A DNA stretch of 64,000 nt from Halorubrum halodurans (GTDB lineage: Archaea; Halobacteriota; Halobacteria; Halobacteriales; Haloferacaceae), in contig NZ_NHPJ01000079.1 of NCBI RefSeq assembly GCF_002252985.1, forward strand, positions 28,653 to 92,652, written 5' to 3'. Position numbers and translations under genes: made by a program. The notes under the pieces were generated by a model, which was given only the letters and a program-made list of their open reading frames with translations, did no database searches and had not been told where the DNA came from. Position 1 is the stretch's first letter. Each line of letters opens with the position of its first letter. This document shows, piece by piece, positions 41,522-50,223 of the stretch.

Positions 41522-41920
41522 CGCCTTGCTTATCTGTAGAGCCGGCCGAACGCCGAGAACGGGATCGGAGGCGCCGTCGAGAGGCGTCAGCTGATCCGTC
41601 CGTCGCCCCCGTGACCAGTACACGCCCCTCATCACGGAAAAGATCTCGTGCGTCAGCGCAGGGAGGAGGTCGAGGCTCTGGAGCCGTCGATCGAACTCCG
41701 AGACGATCGCCTTCGTGCGAGGAAGGAACAACGCTGATTTGAACCATCGGAGGAGGAAAGTACGCCATCCAGCGATGTATCGGTACGTGTGAGCATGAGG
41801 GAGACCGTTCGGCCGATCGTCCGTACCCGGTATCTCGATCGTAGCTGGAGACGAGAGCAGCGACGGTTGGAAGATCCCAGCGGACGGTCGGATACGGTGA
41901 GGGTCCGGATCTCCTGACGA
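41522..41920 (-). pseudogene. Gene remnant cut by the IS605-type element
   Basis: An open frame of about 130 codons with no ATG/GTG start that fits, beginning after a stop near 41920 and running into the IS end. Its translation is protein-like, with segments AHTYRYIAGWRTFLLRWFKS and DLLPALTHEIFSVMRGVYW, and a reasonable codon pattern. I do not recognise the family. It is probably the leftover of a gene whose 3' end was lost at the IS insertion and whose start has decayed. It may also be a chance frame. Confidence 0.35.
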
Positions 41921-41950
41921 TCATCACCCCGAGAAAACATCATATCACAC

Positions 41951-43159
41951 ATGAACCGAAGGACGTTCTTGTCGACAGGGATCGTCGGCGCGAGTACGCT
42001 CTCAGGGTGTCTGTCGAGGGTTCCATTGGTGGATCCGGATACACCCCTGCCGGAGACACCCACGGGAGCGTGGACACAGCACGGAGCCAACGGGGCAAAC
42101 ACGTCCGCGCCGAACGTCGCCGTTCCCTCCCAGGGAAATCTGGCGTGGACATCAGAGGCGTTCACACGCTGGCAGCCCGCAGTTTCCGACGGAACAGTAT
42201 ACACGACGAACTTCGATCCCAGCCATGACGGGAGTGCGATCGCGTTCGACGCACGGGACGGAACCGAACGGTGGCGAACGACCCTCGACGCCAGCGGGGA
42301 GAACGCGACCGTCGTCGTCGACGACCGGTGTATCGTGGCGTACGATGCGGAACTCGTTGCGCTCGATCCCCACACGGGCGAGCAGCTCTGGACGCGACCC
42401 ACAAACGGGTTCGAACAGCTCGTCGCAGACGAAGCCACCGGGACCGTGTTGGTCGCTTCCGACATCGGCATCGAGGCGTTCAGAGCAGCCGACGGGGCGA
42501 AACGCTGGGAAACCTACACGGTCATCCGACTCCCGTGTGCGCCCGCCGTGGACGACGGGCGCGTGTTCGCCGTTGGAGACGTGGATGGATCGCCATCGCT
42601 CGTTGCCTTCGCGCTGGAGGATGGGTCGGAACGCTGGCGGAGCAAACTCACGGCCACGCCAGAGTCTGCCGCACCCGTCGTCACCCGAGAAGGCGTGTTC
42701 GTCTCTGATGACCGAACGCTCGTCGTTCACGACGGGGAAACCGGCGATCGGATCCGCGAGCTTCGTTCCTTCGGTGCGGACGACGTCACCCCTCGGACGG
42801 TCGCCGTCGACGACGGTACCGTGTTCGTTACGAGCTCGGAAGGTGCCGTCGCGATCGACGGTGAGACCGGGGTGGAGCGATGGCACCGCGAGACCCCGGT
42901 GTACGAACCGGGGCTCTGTGTCGGAACGGATACGGTCGTGTTCCCGGTCGGGAGCCCCGAGTTCGCCCCTGGGAAGAAGACGATCAGCGTGTTCGACCGG
43001 GAATCGGGAGAGATGCGATGGCACTACGCGTTCGACCCTGGCTTTCACCATCACGTGACATCGCCGCCAGTACTGGTCGACGGCGCCGTATTCTTTACCG
43101 CCACGCACACCGACGGCCTGGGCGCCCTTGGCGACGTTCCTCCACGGGACGGATCGTGA
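41951..43159 (+). CDS. PQQ-propeller-like Tat lipoprotein
   Basis: A 402-residue exported protein. The N-terminus MNRRTFLSTGIVGASTLSGC has a twin-arginine motif and a lipobox, so it is likely exported folded and lipid-anchored. The rest is a beta-propeller of repeated blades with the PQQ-like pattern (GTERWRTTLDA, TGEQLWTRPT, GSERWRSKLTA, GVERWHRETP, GEMRWHYAFDP). No quinone-binding or calcium site is obvious, so it is more likely a BamB-like scaffold than a dehydrogenase. Codon use is less GC3-biased than in the flanking chromosome, fitting an accessory region. One base separates it from the convergent regulator gene. Confidence 0.87.
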   Translation: MNRRTFLSTGIVGASTLSGCLSRVPLVDPDTPLPETPTGAWTQHGANGANTSAPNVAVPSQGNLAWTSEAFTRWQPAVSDGTVYTTNFDPSHDGSAIAFDARDGTERWRTTLDASGENATVVVDDRCIVAYDAELVALDPHTGEQLWTRPTNGFEQLVADEATGTVLVASDIGIEAFRAADGAKRWETYTVIRLPCAPAVDDGRVFAVGDVDGSPSLVAFALEDGSERWRSKLTATPESAAPVVTREGVFVSDDRTLVVHDGETGDRIRELRSFGADDVTPRTVAVDDGTVFVTSSEGAVAIDGETGVERWHRETPVYEPGLCVGTDTVVFPVGSPEFAPGKKTISVFDRESGEMRWHYAFDPGFHHHVTSPPVLVDGAVFFTATHTDGLGALGDVPPRDGS

Positions 43160-43160
43160 C

Positions 43161-43514
43161 TCACTGCCGTGTCTCCGGGGAGGTGTCCCCGAACTGAATG
43201 ACGAGCTCCTCCACGGCGAGGGCGTAGACCGTCATCTCGATTCCCCGTCTCGAGTACCACGTGTCCACCGCCTCGATCAGGTCGGCTTCACGGAGGTGTC
43301 CCAAATGGTATCGAGCGTTCTGTACGGAGGTACCGATAGCCTCAGCGATGTCCGAGGCCGTCGCCGGTTCGTTACCAAGCGTTGCCAGTATCTGCTGTGC
43401 GGTATCCGAGGAAACGGCCTGAAGTACGTCGGTCGGCTGGTCGTCGATGACGATGCTCGCCCGTTCACGCGGGGTGTGTTCGACGGGAGTCTGGTGGGGG
43501 AATGCGGTCGGCAT
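43161..43514 (-). CDS. ArsR-like winged-helix transcription regulator
   Basis: A 117-residue regulator. The winged-helix core (about 28-95) reads DVLQAVSSDTAQQILATLGN, then ASDIAEAIGTSVQNARYHLGHLREADLIEAVDTWYSRRGIEMTVYAL, typical of haloarchaeal HTH_20/ArsR-type proteins. There are no metal-binding cysteines. The gene lies 18 bp downstream of the CPBP protease gene on the same strand and is likely co-transcribed with it. Confidence 0.87.
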   Translation of the reverse strand: MPTAFPHQTPVEHTPRERASIVIDDQPTDVLQAVSSDTAQQILATLGNEPATASDIAEAIGTSVQNARYHLGHLREADLIEAVDTWYSRRGIEMTVYALAVEELVIQFGDTSPETRQ

Positions 43515-43532
43515 GAGTTCGTCCGAGATGTG

Positions 43533-44492
43533 TTACCGTCCGGTGTAAGCGGTCAGGCGATCGTCGAGCTCGATCGTCCCGTCGCGTCGGCGTATATACG
43601 CGACCAGTAGCAAGCCACCGAGGACGGCGAAGCCGACGAAAACGAGTCCCTCCTCGCCAACCCAACGCGACGGCCCGACGATGTCGACGGCGAAGAGCTC
43701 CGGGGTTTGCTGTGAGTGACCGAGACCGAAGACCGCGCTTTGAGTGAAATTGTAGAACACGTGAAAGCCGATGCCGAGGGCGAGTTCGCCGGTCAGGACG
43801 TACACTCCACTCAGTACCAGTCCAGCGATCAGGTAGTACCCGTACTGGCTGAGATGCGTTACCTTCCCGCCGTGTAGAAACGCGAACACGAGGGTGCTCA
43901 GAGCCACGGCGAGGCCGACGGCAACCCACTCGGGAGCGTATCCGTTCGATCCCTCAGCGAGATTCTTCACCATCGCGCCACGCAGGACGAACTCTTCCCA
44001 TGCGGCCGCAAAAGCGATATACCCGAACACGACTCCCATCGCAGGCACGAACGGTAGGTCGCCGGACCCGCGCAGTACGCCGGCGAACGTGGCCCAGCCG
44101 GCGCCGAGCGCCACGACGAGTGCGCCCCCGTTGACCGCGGTGGCGACGAGTCCACCGACGACGAACGAGCGCCACCAATCTCGGTCGAACGAGAGGCCGA
44201 ATCCGCTCATGGGACGCCGGTCGATGATTCGTGTACTGAGAAGCACCGCGCCGACGAGAACGACGGCGATCCCGGTCAGTTCGAGGAGCTCTCGTATCGG
44301 ATGGACGAACCTGGCTCGGATCGTGGTCTGAAGGACCGCGAGGAGAAGAAAGGTAAGCGCCGTCGGTAGGAGCGCACGGAGCGGCGCGCGCGGGCGGCGT
44401 TGTTCGGCATTCCAGACCGGCCAGCAGAGTCGACGGATCCGCTCCGGGAGGGTAGTCGAGAGGATCCGGCCAACCGTCGATCGTAACGACAT
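43533..44492 (-). CDS. CPBP-family intramembrane metalloprotease
   Basis: A 319-residue membrane protein with about eight hydrophobic segments. The CPBP/Abi motif 1 is present as AAAWEEFVLRG (EExxxR, about 185), with motif 2 in LVFAFLHGGKV (FxxxH, about 220) and motif 3 in LALGIGFHVFYNFTQ (HxxxN-like, about 275). These are the residues of the glutamic-type active site of the Rce1-like family. Roles range from CAAX processing to bacteriocin immunity or release of signalling proteins. It precedes an ArsR-like regulator in a two-gene unit, so a protease-regulator signalling pair is possible. Confidence 0.87.
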   Translation of the reverse strand: MSLRSTVGRILSTTLPERIRRLCWPVWNAEQRRPRAPLRALLPTALTFLLLAVLQTTIRARFVHPIRELLELTGIAVVLVGAVLLSTRIIDRRPMSGFGLSFDRDWWRSFVVGGLVATAVNGGALVVALGAGWATFAGVLRGSGDLPFVPAMGVVFGYIAFAAAWEEFVLRGAMVKNLAEGSNGYAPEWVAVGLAVALSTLVFAFLHGGKVTHLSQYGYYLIAGLVLSGVYVLTGELALGIGFHVFYNFTQSAVFGLGHSQQTPELFAVDIVGPSRWVGEEGLVFVGFAVLGGLLLVAYIRRRDGTIELDDRLTAYTGR

Positions 44493-44586
44493 ACCTGGCG
44501 CGAGCGTCCGGAGACACCTAGCATCCCAGGCACGGCTTCCGACCCGGAAGCTGTGATGGGGGTTTTTGCTGTTACCCGGATCTGGC

Positions 44587-44931
44587 ATGTTCATGGGCGA
44601 GGACGACGATGCCGTCCTAGCGCTACTCGACGACGAGTACGCCCGAGCGATCCTCGCACACCTCACGATCGAACCGATGTCAGTCGATGAACTCTGTACG
44701 GCCTGTGACATGTCCGATTCGACGGCGTACCGCCGTCTCGATCGGTTACATGACGCAGGGCTCGTGACCGAACGCCAGGAGTTCGATCCCGACGGCCACC
44801 ACTACAAGCGGTACGTGGCCACCGTCCAGAACGTTACCGTCACGTTCACCGACGGGGGCTACGAGGTGGCCGTGTCACGCTCGACGGACCCTGCCGACCG
44901 GTTCACGGAGCTGTTTGAGGGGTTATCCTGA
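44587..44931 (+). CDS. Winged-helix transcription regulator
   Basis: A 114-residue regulator: EDDDAVLALLDDEYARAILAH, then VDELCTACDMSDSTAYRRLDRLHDAGLVTERQ, a standard winged helix, and a C-terminal beta region VTVTFTDGGYEVAVSR. A T-rich box near 44558-44566 has leaderless spacing to the ATG at 44587. It heads a three-gene unit: the next gene begins two bases after its stop, and the one after that overlaps. Confidence 0.87.
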   Translation: MFMGEDDDAVLALLDDEYARAILAHLTIEPMSVDELCTACDMSDSTAYRRLDRLHDAGLVTERQEFDPDGHHYKRYVATVQNVTVTFTDGGYEVAVSRSTDPADRFTELFEGLS

Positions 44932-44932
44932 G

Positions 44933-45256
44933 ATGCTCGTAGGACAGGTGGAGACCACGGGGGGGGACCCGCTCGTCGCGCTCGGAGTGCTCGCTCTCTC
45001 GGTAGTCTCGGTCGTGTTGTCGGTGACTATCGCCGCGGTGCTGATCCGCGGCTATCGTCGGGGAGGAGCTCACCGCGGGATGCTCTGGCTCGCGGTGGGG
45101 CTCATCTTCCTGATCACGGTGCCCGAGCTGCTTCGCGTCGCGTTGCCGACGGCGACGGACGTGGGGAGCACCGGGCGTTCGATACTCGTCAGTGGCTGTG
45201 AATTACTCGGATTGGGAACGATACTGTGGACGGTGTACGGAGGAGAGCTGCGATGA
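44933..45256 (+). CDS. Small membrane protein (DUF7521-like), copy 1
   Basis: A 107-residue protein with three hydrophobic helices (about 16-40, 50-65 and 85-100) and a basic loop RGYRRGGAHRGM between the first two. The same plan, including the helix-RGYRR-helix order, is found in the next gene, so the two are likely paralogues. Function unknown. It is in one transcription unit with the winged-helix regulator just upstream. Confidence 0.8.
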   Translation: MLVGQVETTGGDPLVALGVLALSVVSVVLSVTIAAVLIRGYRRGGAHRGMLWLAVGLIFLITVPELLRVALPTATDVGSTGRSILVSGCELLGLGTILWTVYGGELR

Positions 45257-45549
45257 TATCAGTGGATCTGCTGACGATAGAACTGCTCAGCGTGGCATTG
45301 GTGGCCCGTAGCGTTACTGCCGTCGCGGGACTGTTCGTCGCGACGCTGGCCTATCGTGGCTACCGACGTAACGACTCCACCAAGATGCGGGCGCTTGCCG
45401 TCGGCATCGGTTTGCTGACGGCAGGCGTCTACGTGGCCGTCGTGCTCGCTGATCTGACTGGGGCGGGGAGCGGCATCGTCCTGCTGGTACGAGGGCTCGT
45501 GACGGTTGCCGGCCTCTGTGTCGTGTTGTATGCGATGGTCGCGGCGTGA
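45253..45549 (+). CDS. Small membrane protein (DUF7521-like), copy 2
   Basis: A 98-residue protein with three hydrophobic helices and the loop YRGYRRNDSTKMRA corresponding to that of the preceding gene. Its ATG overlaps the preceding stop (ATGA), indicating translational coupling. A heteromeric membrane complex of the two paralogues, reporting to the linked regulator, is plausible but unproven. Confidence 0.8.
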   Translation: MISVDLLTIELLSVALVARSVTAVAGLFVATLAYRGYRRNDSTKMRALAVGIGLLTAGVYVAVVLADLTGAGSGIVLLVRGLVTVAGLCVVLYAMVAA

Positions 45550-45848
45550 TGTTCGGCGGGAGAGAAGGAAACCGCAGCCGAGACCGGGCGTCCTACTCCA
45601 TACAGTTCACGGACCGCTTCACGACGAGAGAGACGTCACCACGTCCAGTACGCAGACCGGGCATTTCGATCGGCGTCCGGAAGATCGAGTCTCACCAGCT
45701 CGTCGTCGACGGATCGACATGCCCGAGCGCGACGTTTGCTCGGTTCTCGATGTCGTGTCGGTCCGTTGTGATTCTCAGAGAGCCACATACGTCGGCTCGA
45801 TCGAGTGGAAGCCACAGGCATTACCCAGCGAAGCGACGACGTCCAGAC

Positions 45849-46025
45849 GTGTATGACAACCCGGCGTATCTGATGCTACTTGGGGTATCCATCGGCCTCG
45901 TTTTTTCGGGGGCCTCAAATGGTACCCTTCCAGCCCTCCTCCAAGCTATCGGTGGACTCCTCGCCGTCAGTGGTGGTGGGATGCTCCTCGGAGAGGCGTA
46001 CGGTCGTTCGAGGGATACCGAGTAA
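45849..46025 (+). CDS. Possible small membrane protein (58 aa)
   Basis: A 58-residue frame starting at GTG: VYDNPAYLMLLGVSIGLVFS at the start, then two hydrophobic segments and the end MLLGEAYGRSRDTE. The composition is that of a membrane peptide, but the start is uncertain and the frame extends upstream through non-protein-like sequence. The 299 bp between 45550 and 45848 otherwise hold nothing I can support as a gene. Confidence 0.45.
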   Translation: MYDNPAYLMLLGVSIGLVFSGASNGTLPALLQAIGGLLAVSGGGMLLGEAYGRSRDTE

Positions 46026-46168
46026 GCAGTCTATAGCGTCCAACCGATCCGGGCGGAAACGCGTCCGGGGAAGGGGGACTCCACCGTGGCCGGAACGGTC
46101 GACCGGAGCCGGACGAGTCGGGGAGTCCCGTCGCGGGAGTTTATCACATCCGAGCGACAGTCGTAGCC

Positions 46169-47371
46169 ATGACCGACGAGCGAGCGGGCGAGGAGCGCCC
46201 CGACTCGGATCGCGGCCGGAGCTTCGAGACGCGGGAGGTCCACGCGAGCGCGCGGACCGACCAGTACGGGGCGCTCGCCACGCCGATCTACGCCAACTCG
46301 ACGTACGAGTACGACACGATGGACGGCCCGCGCGGCGACCACCGCTACTCCCGGATCTCGGGCCCGACGCGGGGGGAACTCGAGGCGGCGTTCGCGGACC
46401 TCGAGGGCGCCGACCACGCCGCCGCGTTCGCGAGCGGCATGGCCGCCATCGACGCGGTGTGCTCGCTTCTGACCGGCGGCGACCACGTCGTCGTCGGCGA
46501 GAGCGTCTACGCCGAGACCCACGAGCTGTTGACCCGCGTGTACGCCCGTTACGGGATCGAGACGACCGTCGTCGACTCGACCGACCCGGCGGCGATCGCC
46601 GACGCCATGCGCGAGGAGACCGCGATGGTGTTCGCCGAGACGCCGACGAACCCGACGCTCCGGGTCGTCGACCTCGAGGCGACCGCCGCCGTCGTCGACG
46701 ACCACCCCGGAGATCCCCTGCTCGTCGTCGACAACACGTTCGCGTCGCCGTACCTCCAGCGTCCGCTCGAGTACGGGGCCGACCTCGTCGTCGAGTCGCT
46801 CACGAAGTACGTCGGCGGCCACTCCGACCTCGTCGCCGGCGCGGTCGCCACCCGCGATCCCGCCCTGGCCGAGGCGATCGGCTACTACCAGTACCTCCGC
46901 GGCGGCACGCCCGGCCCCTTCGCCTGCTTTCTCGCGCTCCGCGGGATCAAGACGCTCTCCGCGCGGATGGAGCGACACTGCCGGAACGCGACCGCGGTCG
47001 CGGCGCTCTGTGACGGCCACGACGCCGTCGAGCGGGTGTACTATCCGGGGCTGGAGTCGCACCCGAACCACGCGGTCGCCCGCGAGCAGATGGCCGACTT
47101 CGGCGGCATGGTGAGCGTCGACCTCGCGGGCGGCCGGGAGGCGGCCGCCGCCTTCGCCGCCGACCTCGACGTGTTCGTCCTCGCGGAGAGCCTCGGCGGC
47201 GTCGAGAGCCTGGCCGAGCACCCCGCGACGATGACCCACCAGGACTTCTCGCGGGAGGAGTTGGAACGGGCGGGGATCCCGCCGGGGCTCGTCCGGCTCA
47301 GCGTCGGCACCGAGGCGCGCGACGACCTGCTCCGGGACGTGGAGGCGTCGCTCAACGGGCTCACGGCGTGA
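46169..47371 (+). CDS. Cystathionine gamma-synthase/lyase family enzyme
   Basis: A 400-residue PLP enzyme of the trans-sulfuration family (cystathionine gamma-synthase, gamma-lyase or O-acetylhomoserine sulfhydrylase). It has PIYANSTYEYDTMDGP, YSRISGPTRGELEAAFADLEG, the PLP Asp in LLVVDNTFASPYLQRPL and the PLP lysine in VVESLTKYVGGHSDLVAG (about 210). The end LAEHPATMTH is typical of gamma-synthase/lyase enzymes; which reaction dominates cannot be read from sequence alone. TTTATCA at 46139-46145 has leaderless spacing to the ATG. Confidence 0.92.
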   Translation: MTDERAGEERPDSDRGRSFETREVHASARTDQYGALATPIYANSTYEYDTMDGPRGDHRYSRISGPTRGELEAAFADLEGADHAAAFASGMAAIDAVCSLLTGGDHVVVGESVYAETHELLTRVYARYGIETTVVDSTDPAAIADAMREETAMVFAETPTNPTLRVVDLEATAAVVDDHPGDPLLVVDNTFASPYLQRPLEYGADLVVESLTKYVGGHSDLVAGAVATRDPALAEAIGYYQYLRGGTPGPFACFLALRGIKTLSARMERHCRNATAVAALCDGHDAVERVYYPGLESHPNHAVAREQMADFGGMVSVDLAGGREAAAAFAADLDVFVLAESLGGVESLAEHPATMTHQDFSREELERAGIPPGLVRLSVGTEARDDLLRDVEASLNGLTA

Positions 47372-47396
47372 GTCCCCGCCGGGAGGGGGATCCCGG

Positions 47397-47984
47397 CTAC
47401 AATCCCTCGAGCGTGCCCCGGTCGACCGCCTCCGCGTCCATCGGCTGGCCGCCGTACTCGGCGACGAACGACTCGACGTCCGACTCCTCGCCGAATGGGA
47501 TCAGCTCGGGCCCCATCGACCCGACCACGTCGCTGCCGGCGACCACGGTGAGTTCGGTCGTCCGCGCGAACGCCGACGCCTCGACGTGCGAGGAGAACAT
47601 GACGTCGTCGCCCTCCTCGAAGACCTCCTGGTCGACGGTCGAGTAGTCCGTGAGGAAGGTCGCGAGCGGGTCGCGGCCGTCGTCCTCGGCGTCGAACCGG
47701 TAGGTGTAGGTACAGACGCTGCTACAGAACTGCGCCGGCCTGCCCCCCTCCGGCTCGTCGTCCGCGAAGTGGACCTGCCCGACCGGGCCGGGGTGGTCGC
47801 GGACGATCATCCCGCACTGGTCACAGGCCCGTTCGCCGTCGAGCGAGATCGGCGAGATCGACGCCGAGTCGCCCGAGCCGCCCAGACAGCCGGCGAGCGC
47901 CAGCGGAACCGCGCCCGCGACCGCGCCCACCACCCGTCGCCGCGACCGCGGAGCCGACGCCGCCGATCCGGTTCGTTCGTTCAT
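47397..47984 (-). CDS. nosL: NosL-family copper-binding lipoprotein
   Basis: A 195-residue exported protein. The N-terminus has a hydrophobic signal ending in a lipobox (LALAGC). The copper-binding motif CDQCGMIV (about 55) is the hallmark of NosL, which delivers Cu(I) for nitrous oxide reductase maturation. Later elements (FCSSVCTYTYRF, VVAGSDVVGSMGPELIPFG) also fit. It lies on the opposite strand to nosDFY, divergent across 106 bp. Confidence 0.9.
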   Translation of the reverse strand: MNERTGSAASAPRSRRRVVGAVAGAVPLALAGCLGGSGDSASISPISLDGERACDQCGMIVRDHPGPVGQVHFADDEPEGGRPAQFCSSVCTYTYRFDAEDDGRDPLATFLTDYSTVDQEVFEEGDDVMFSSHVEASAFARTTELTVVAGSDVVGSMGPELIPFGEESDVESFVAEYGGQPMDAEAVDRGTLEGL

Positions 47985-48090
47985 CGATCGAACCTTCGAA
48001 TTCGGCCGCCTTAGCCCCTCGGAACGGATCCGAACCCTCGTTCGAGGAACGAACCAGATCGGCTATACGGCGCCGGATCGAACCGTCGAC

Positions 48091-50223
48091 GTGGCTATCA
48101 TCGACCCCTACGGCGAGCGGTTCGGACGGGTCCTCCTCGCGGTCGCGGTCCTCGGGGTCCTCGCCGGGGTCGCGACCGCCGGCGCGTACGCGGCCGATCC
48201 CTCCACGGCGACGCCCGACCCCGTCGCCTACGACGACGCCGTCGAGCTCGGGCTCTCCTCCGAGACGGACGAGCTGATGGCCGGGTCGGCACGGATCCCC
48301 CGCGTCCAGGTCTTCTACTCGCAGCTCCAGTACGTGGTCGGCTACAACGGGGTCGAGTCGTTCGTGGCGACGCTCGACGACGGCCGGACCGAGCGCCAGT
48401 TCGGCTACCCGCTCGTCGTCTACGTCGAGACGTTCGACGGCGGAGCCCCCGGCGTGACCGACGACGGGCTCTTCGAGGCCGAGCGGGCGACGGAGTGGAT
48501 CCCCGCGGACGAGGCCGCCTACGTCGTCGGCAGCGCGGCCCACAGCCCGGCGGGCGAGACGGTCGTTCCCTTCGCGGAGCGGTCGACCGCCGCGGCGTTC
48601 GCGGCCGATCACGGCGGGCGCGTCCTCGAGTGGGGAGCCGTCCGGGACCGATCGTTCGCCGTCGACTCGGCGGCGACCGTCCGCTCGATGGCCCCGGCGC
48701 GCTGGGCGGAGGCCGACGAGCGGATCGCGGACGCGATGGCGCCGGGAGACGACGGCGGCGCCGGCGGCACCGGCGGCGAGGACGACCGCGGGATCGTCGT
48801 CGGCGAGGACGCGCCGACGATCGACGCGGCGGTGGCGGCCGCGCCGCCGAACGCGACCGTCGTCGTCCCGCCGGGCACCTACGAGGAGACGGTCACGGTG
48901 AACGAGTCGGTGACGATCGCGGGCGACGAGGCCCGCGTCCGCGGGGACGGGAACGGCTCGGTGATCACGGTCCGCGCGCCGGACGTGACCCTCTCCGGGC
49001 TCTCGATCGACGGCGTGGGGAACCGGACGCGCGACCCCGAGGCCGCGCGCGAGGCCGCCGAGGAGGACGGGACCTGGGACACCAACATCCAGCTCGGGTA
49101 CGGCCACGGCGACGCGGGGATCCGCGCGATCGACGCTCCCGGCCTCGTCGTCGACGACGTCGCGATCGAGACCAACGCGAGCGGCGTGCTCCTTCGGGAC
49201 GGCTCCGACGCGGTGATCCGGAACCTCCGCGTCGACGGCAGCGACGACTGGCGCGACGGGTTCATGGGCGTCACCGGCATGGAGTCGCGGGTCACCGTGA
49301 CCGACAGCCGGTTCGAGGGCGGTCGCGACGGGGTCTACCTCCACCGCGCCGACGGCTCCGTGATCCGGAACTCGACGTTCGTCGGCAATCGGTACGGCAC
49401 CCACCTCATGTACACCGGCGACGCCCTGATCGCCGACAACGCCTTCCGGAACGCCGAGTTCGGCGGGATCACGGTGATGACCCGACCGTCCGGGAACGCG
49501 ATCGTCGGCAACGACGTCCGCGACTCCGGCGCGGGGATCCAGGCGTCCGGCACCCGGTCGTACGTCGGCTACAACACGCTCGCGAACAACGGGCTCGGCT
49601 TCTCGACCAGCTCCCGCGGGTCGCTGTACGAGCGCAACGTCGCCGTCGGCAACGAGGTGGGCGCGCACGCGACCACGGTGGTCCCCTCGAGCCGGGTCGT
49701 CGCGAACGACTTCGTCGGCAACGACCGCCACGCGGAGGCCGGTCCCGGCGCGCTGCGGGTCTGGGCCGACGGCGACCGCGGGAACTACTGGGAGGGCGCG
49801 ACCGTCGGCCTCCACGAGCCCGGCGAGCGGGCGTACCGACCGACCGCCCCGGTCGACGCCGTGCTCCACCGCGAGACCGCCGCGGCGGCGGTGCGGGAGT
49901 CGCCCGCGGCCGCCCTCCTCGACCGGCTCTACGGGACCGTCCCCGGCGCGCGGTCCGGGAGCATCGTCGACCCCGCGCCGGCCCCGAAGCCGTACGCGCC
50001 CGGCCGGGTCGCGGCCGCCTCGGACCCGGACTCGCCTCCGATCCACCCGGACTGGCGACGCGAACTCGGCGGCGGGTCACGAACCGAGGAATCCGGCGCC
50101 GACACGACGACTCCGACCACCACCATCATGAACACGCACGAGCGGAACGCGACGGACGGGACCGTGAGCCAGGCGGCGATCGCGGGGGCGGGAAGCCGCG
50201 CCGACGCGGAGGGTCGTCGGTGA
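48091..50223 (+). CDS. nosD: NosD with an N-terminal NosL-like domain
   Basis: A 710-residue exported protein. After a signal helix (about 12-34), residues about 60-215 resemble NosL (VVYVETF, YVVGSAAHSPAGETVVPFAE, FAADHGGRVLEWG) but lack the CxxCGM motif. The rest is a right-handed beta-helix of NosD type: TIDAAVAAAPPNATVVVPPG, then parallel-beta repeats such as GTHLMYTGDALIADNAFRN and the end GNYWEG. NosD works with the NosFY ABC transporter in copper-site assembly of nitrous oxide reductase. The start is GTG with a TATA-like box about 26 nt upstream. Confidence 0.9.
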   Translation: MAIIDPYGERFGRVLLAVAVLGVLAGVATAGAYAADPSTATPDPVAYDDAVELGLSSETDELMAGSARIPRVQVFYSQLQYVVGYNGVESFVATLDDGRTERQFGYPLVVYVETFDGGAPGVTDDGLFEAERATEWIPADEAAYVVGSAAHSPAGETVVPFAERSTAAAFAADHGGRVLEWGAVRDRSFAVDSAATVRSMAPARWAEADERIADAMAPGDDGGAGGTGGEDDRGIVVGEDAPTIDAAVAAAPPNATVVVPPGTYEETVTVNESVTIAGDEARVRGDGNGSVITVRAPDVTLSGLSIDGVGNRTRDPEAAREAAEEDGTWDTNIQLGYGHGDAGIRAIDAPGLVVDDVAIETNASGVLLRDGSDAVIRNLRVDGSDDWRDGFMGVTGMESRVTVTDSRFEGGRDGVYLHRADGSVIRNSTFVGNRYGTHLMYTGDALIADNAFRNAEFGGITVMTRPSGNAIVGNDVRDSGAGIQASGTRSYVGYNTLANNGLGFSTSSRGSLYERNVAVGNEVGAHATTVVPSSRVVANDFVGNDRHAEAGPGALRVWADGDRGNYWEGATVGLHEPGERAYRPTAPVDAVLHRETAAAAVRESPAAALLDRLYGTVPGARSGSIVDPAPAPKPYAPGRVAAASDPDSPPIHPDWRRELGGGSRTEESGADTTTPTTTIMNTHERNATDGTVSQAAIAGAGSRADAEGRR

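Noticed and set aside
46023..46168. Replication origin repeats
   Set aside because: No ORB-like repeats or orc1/cdc6 gene were seen here or elsewhere in the window.
47821..50046. A 741-codon minus-strand frame opposite nosD
   Set aside because: Composition is arginine- and valine-rich noise without motifs, and the plus strand carries a well-supported, translationally coupled nosD-nosF-nosY.
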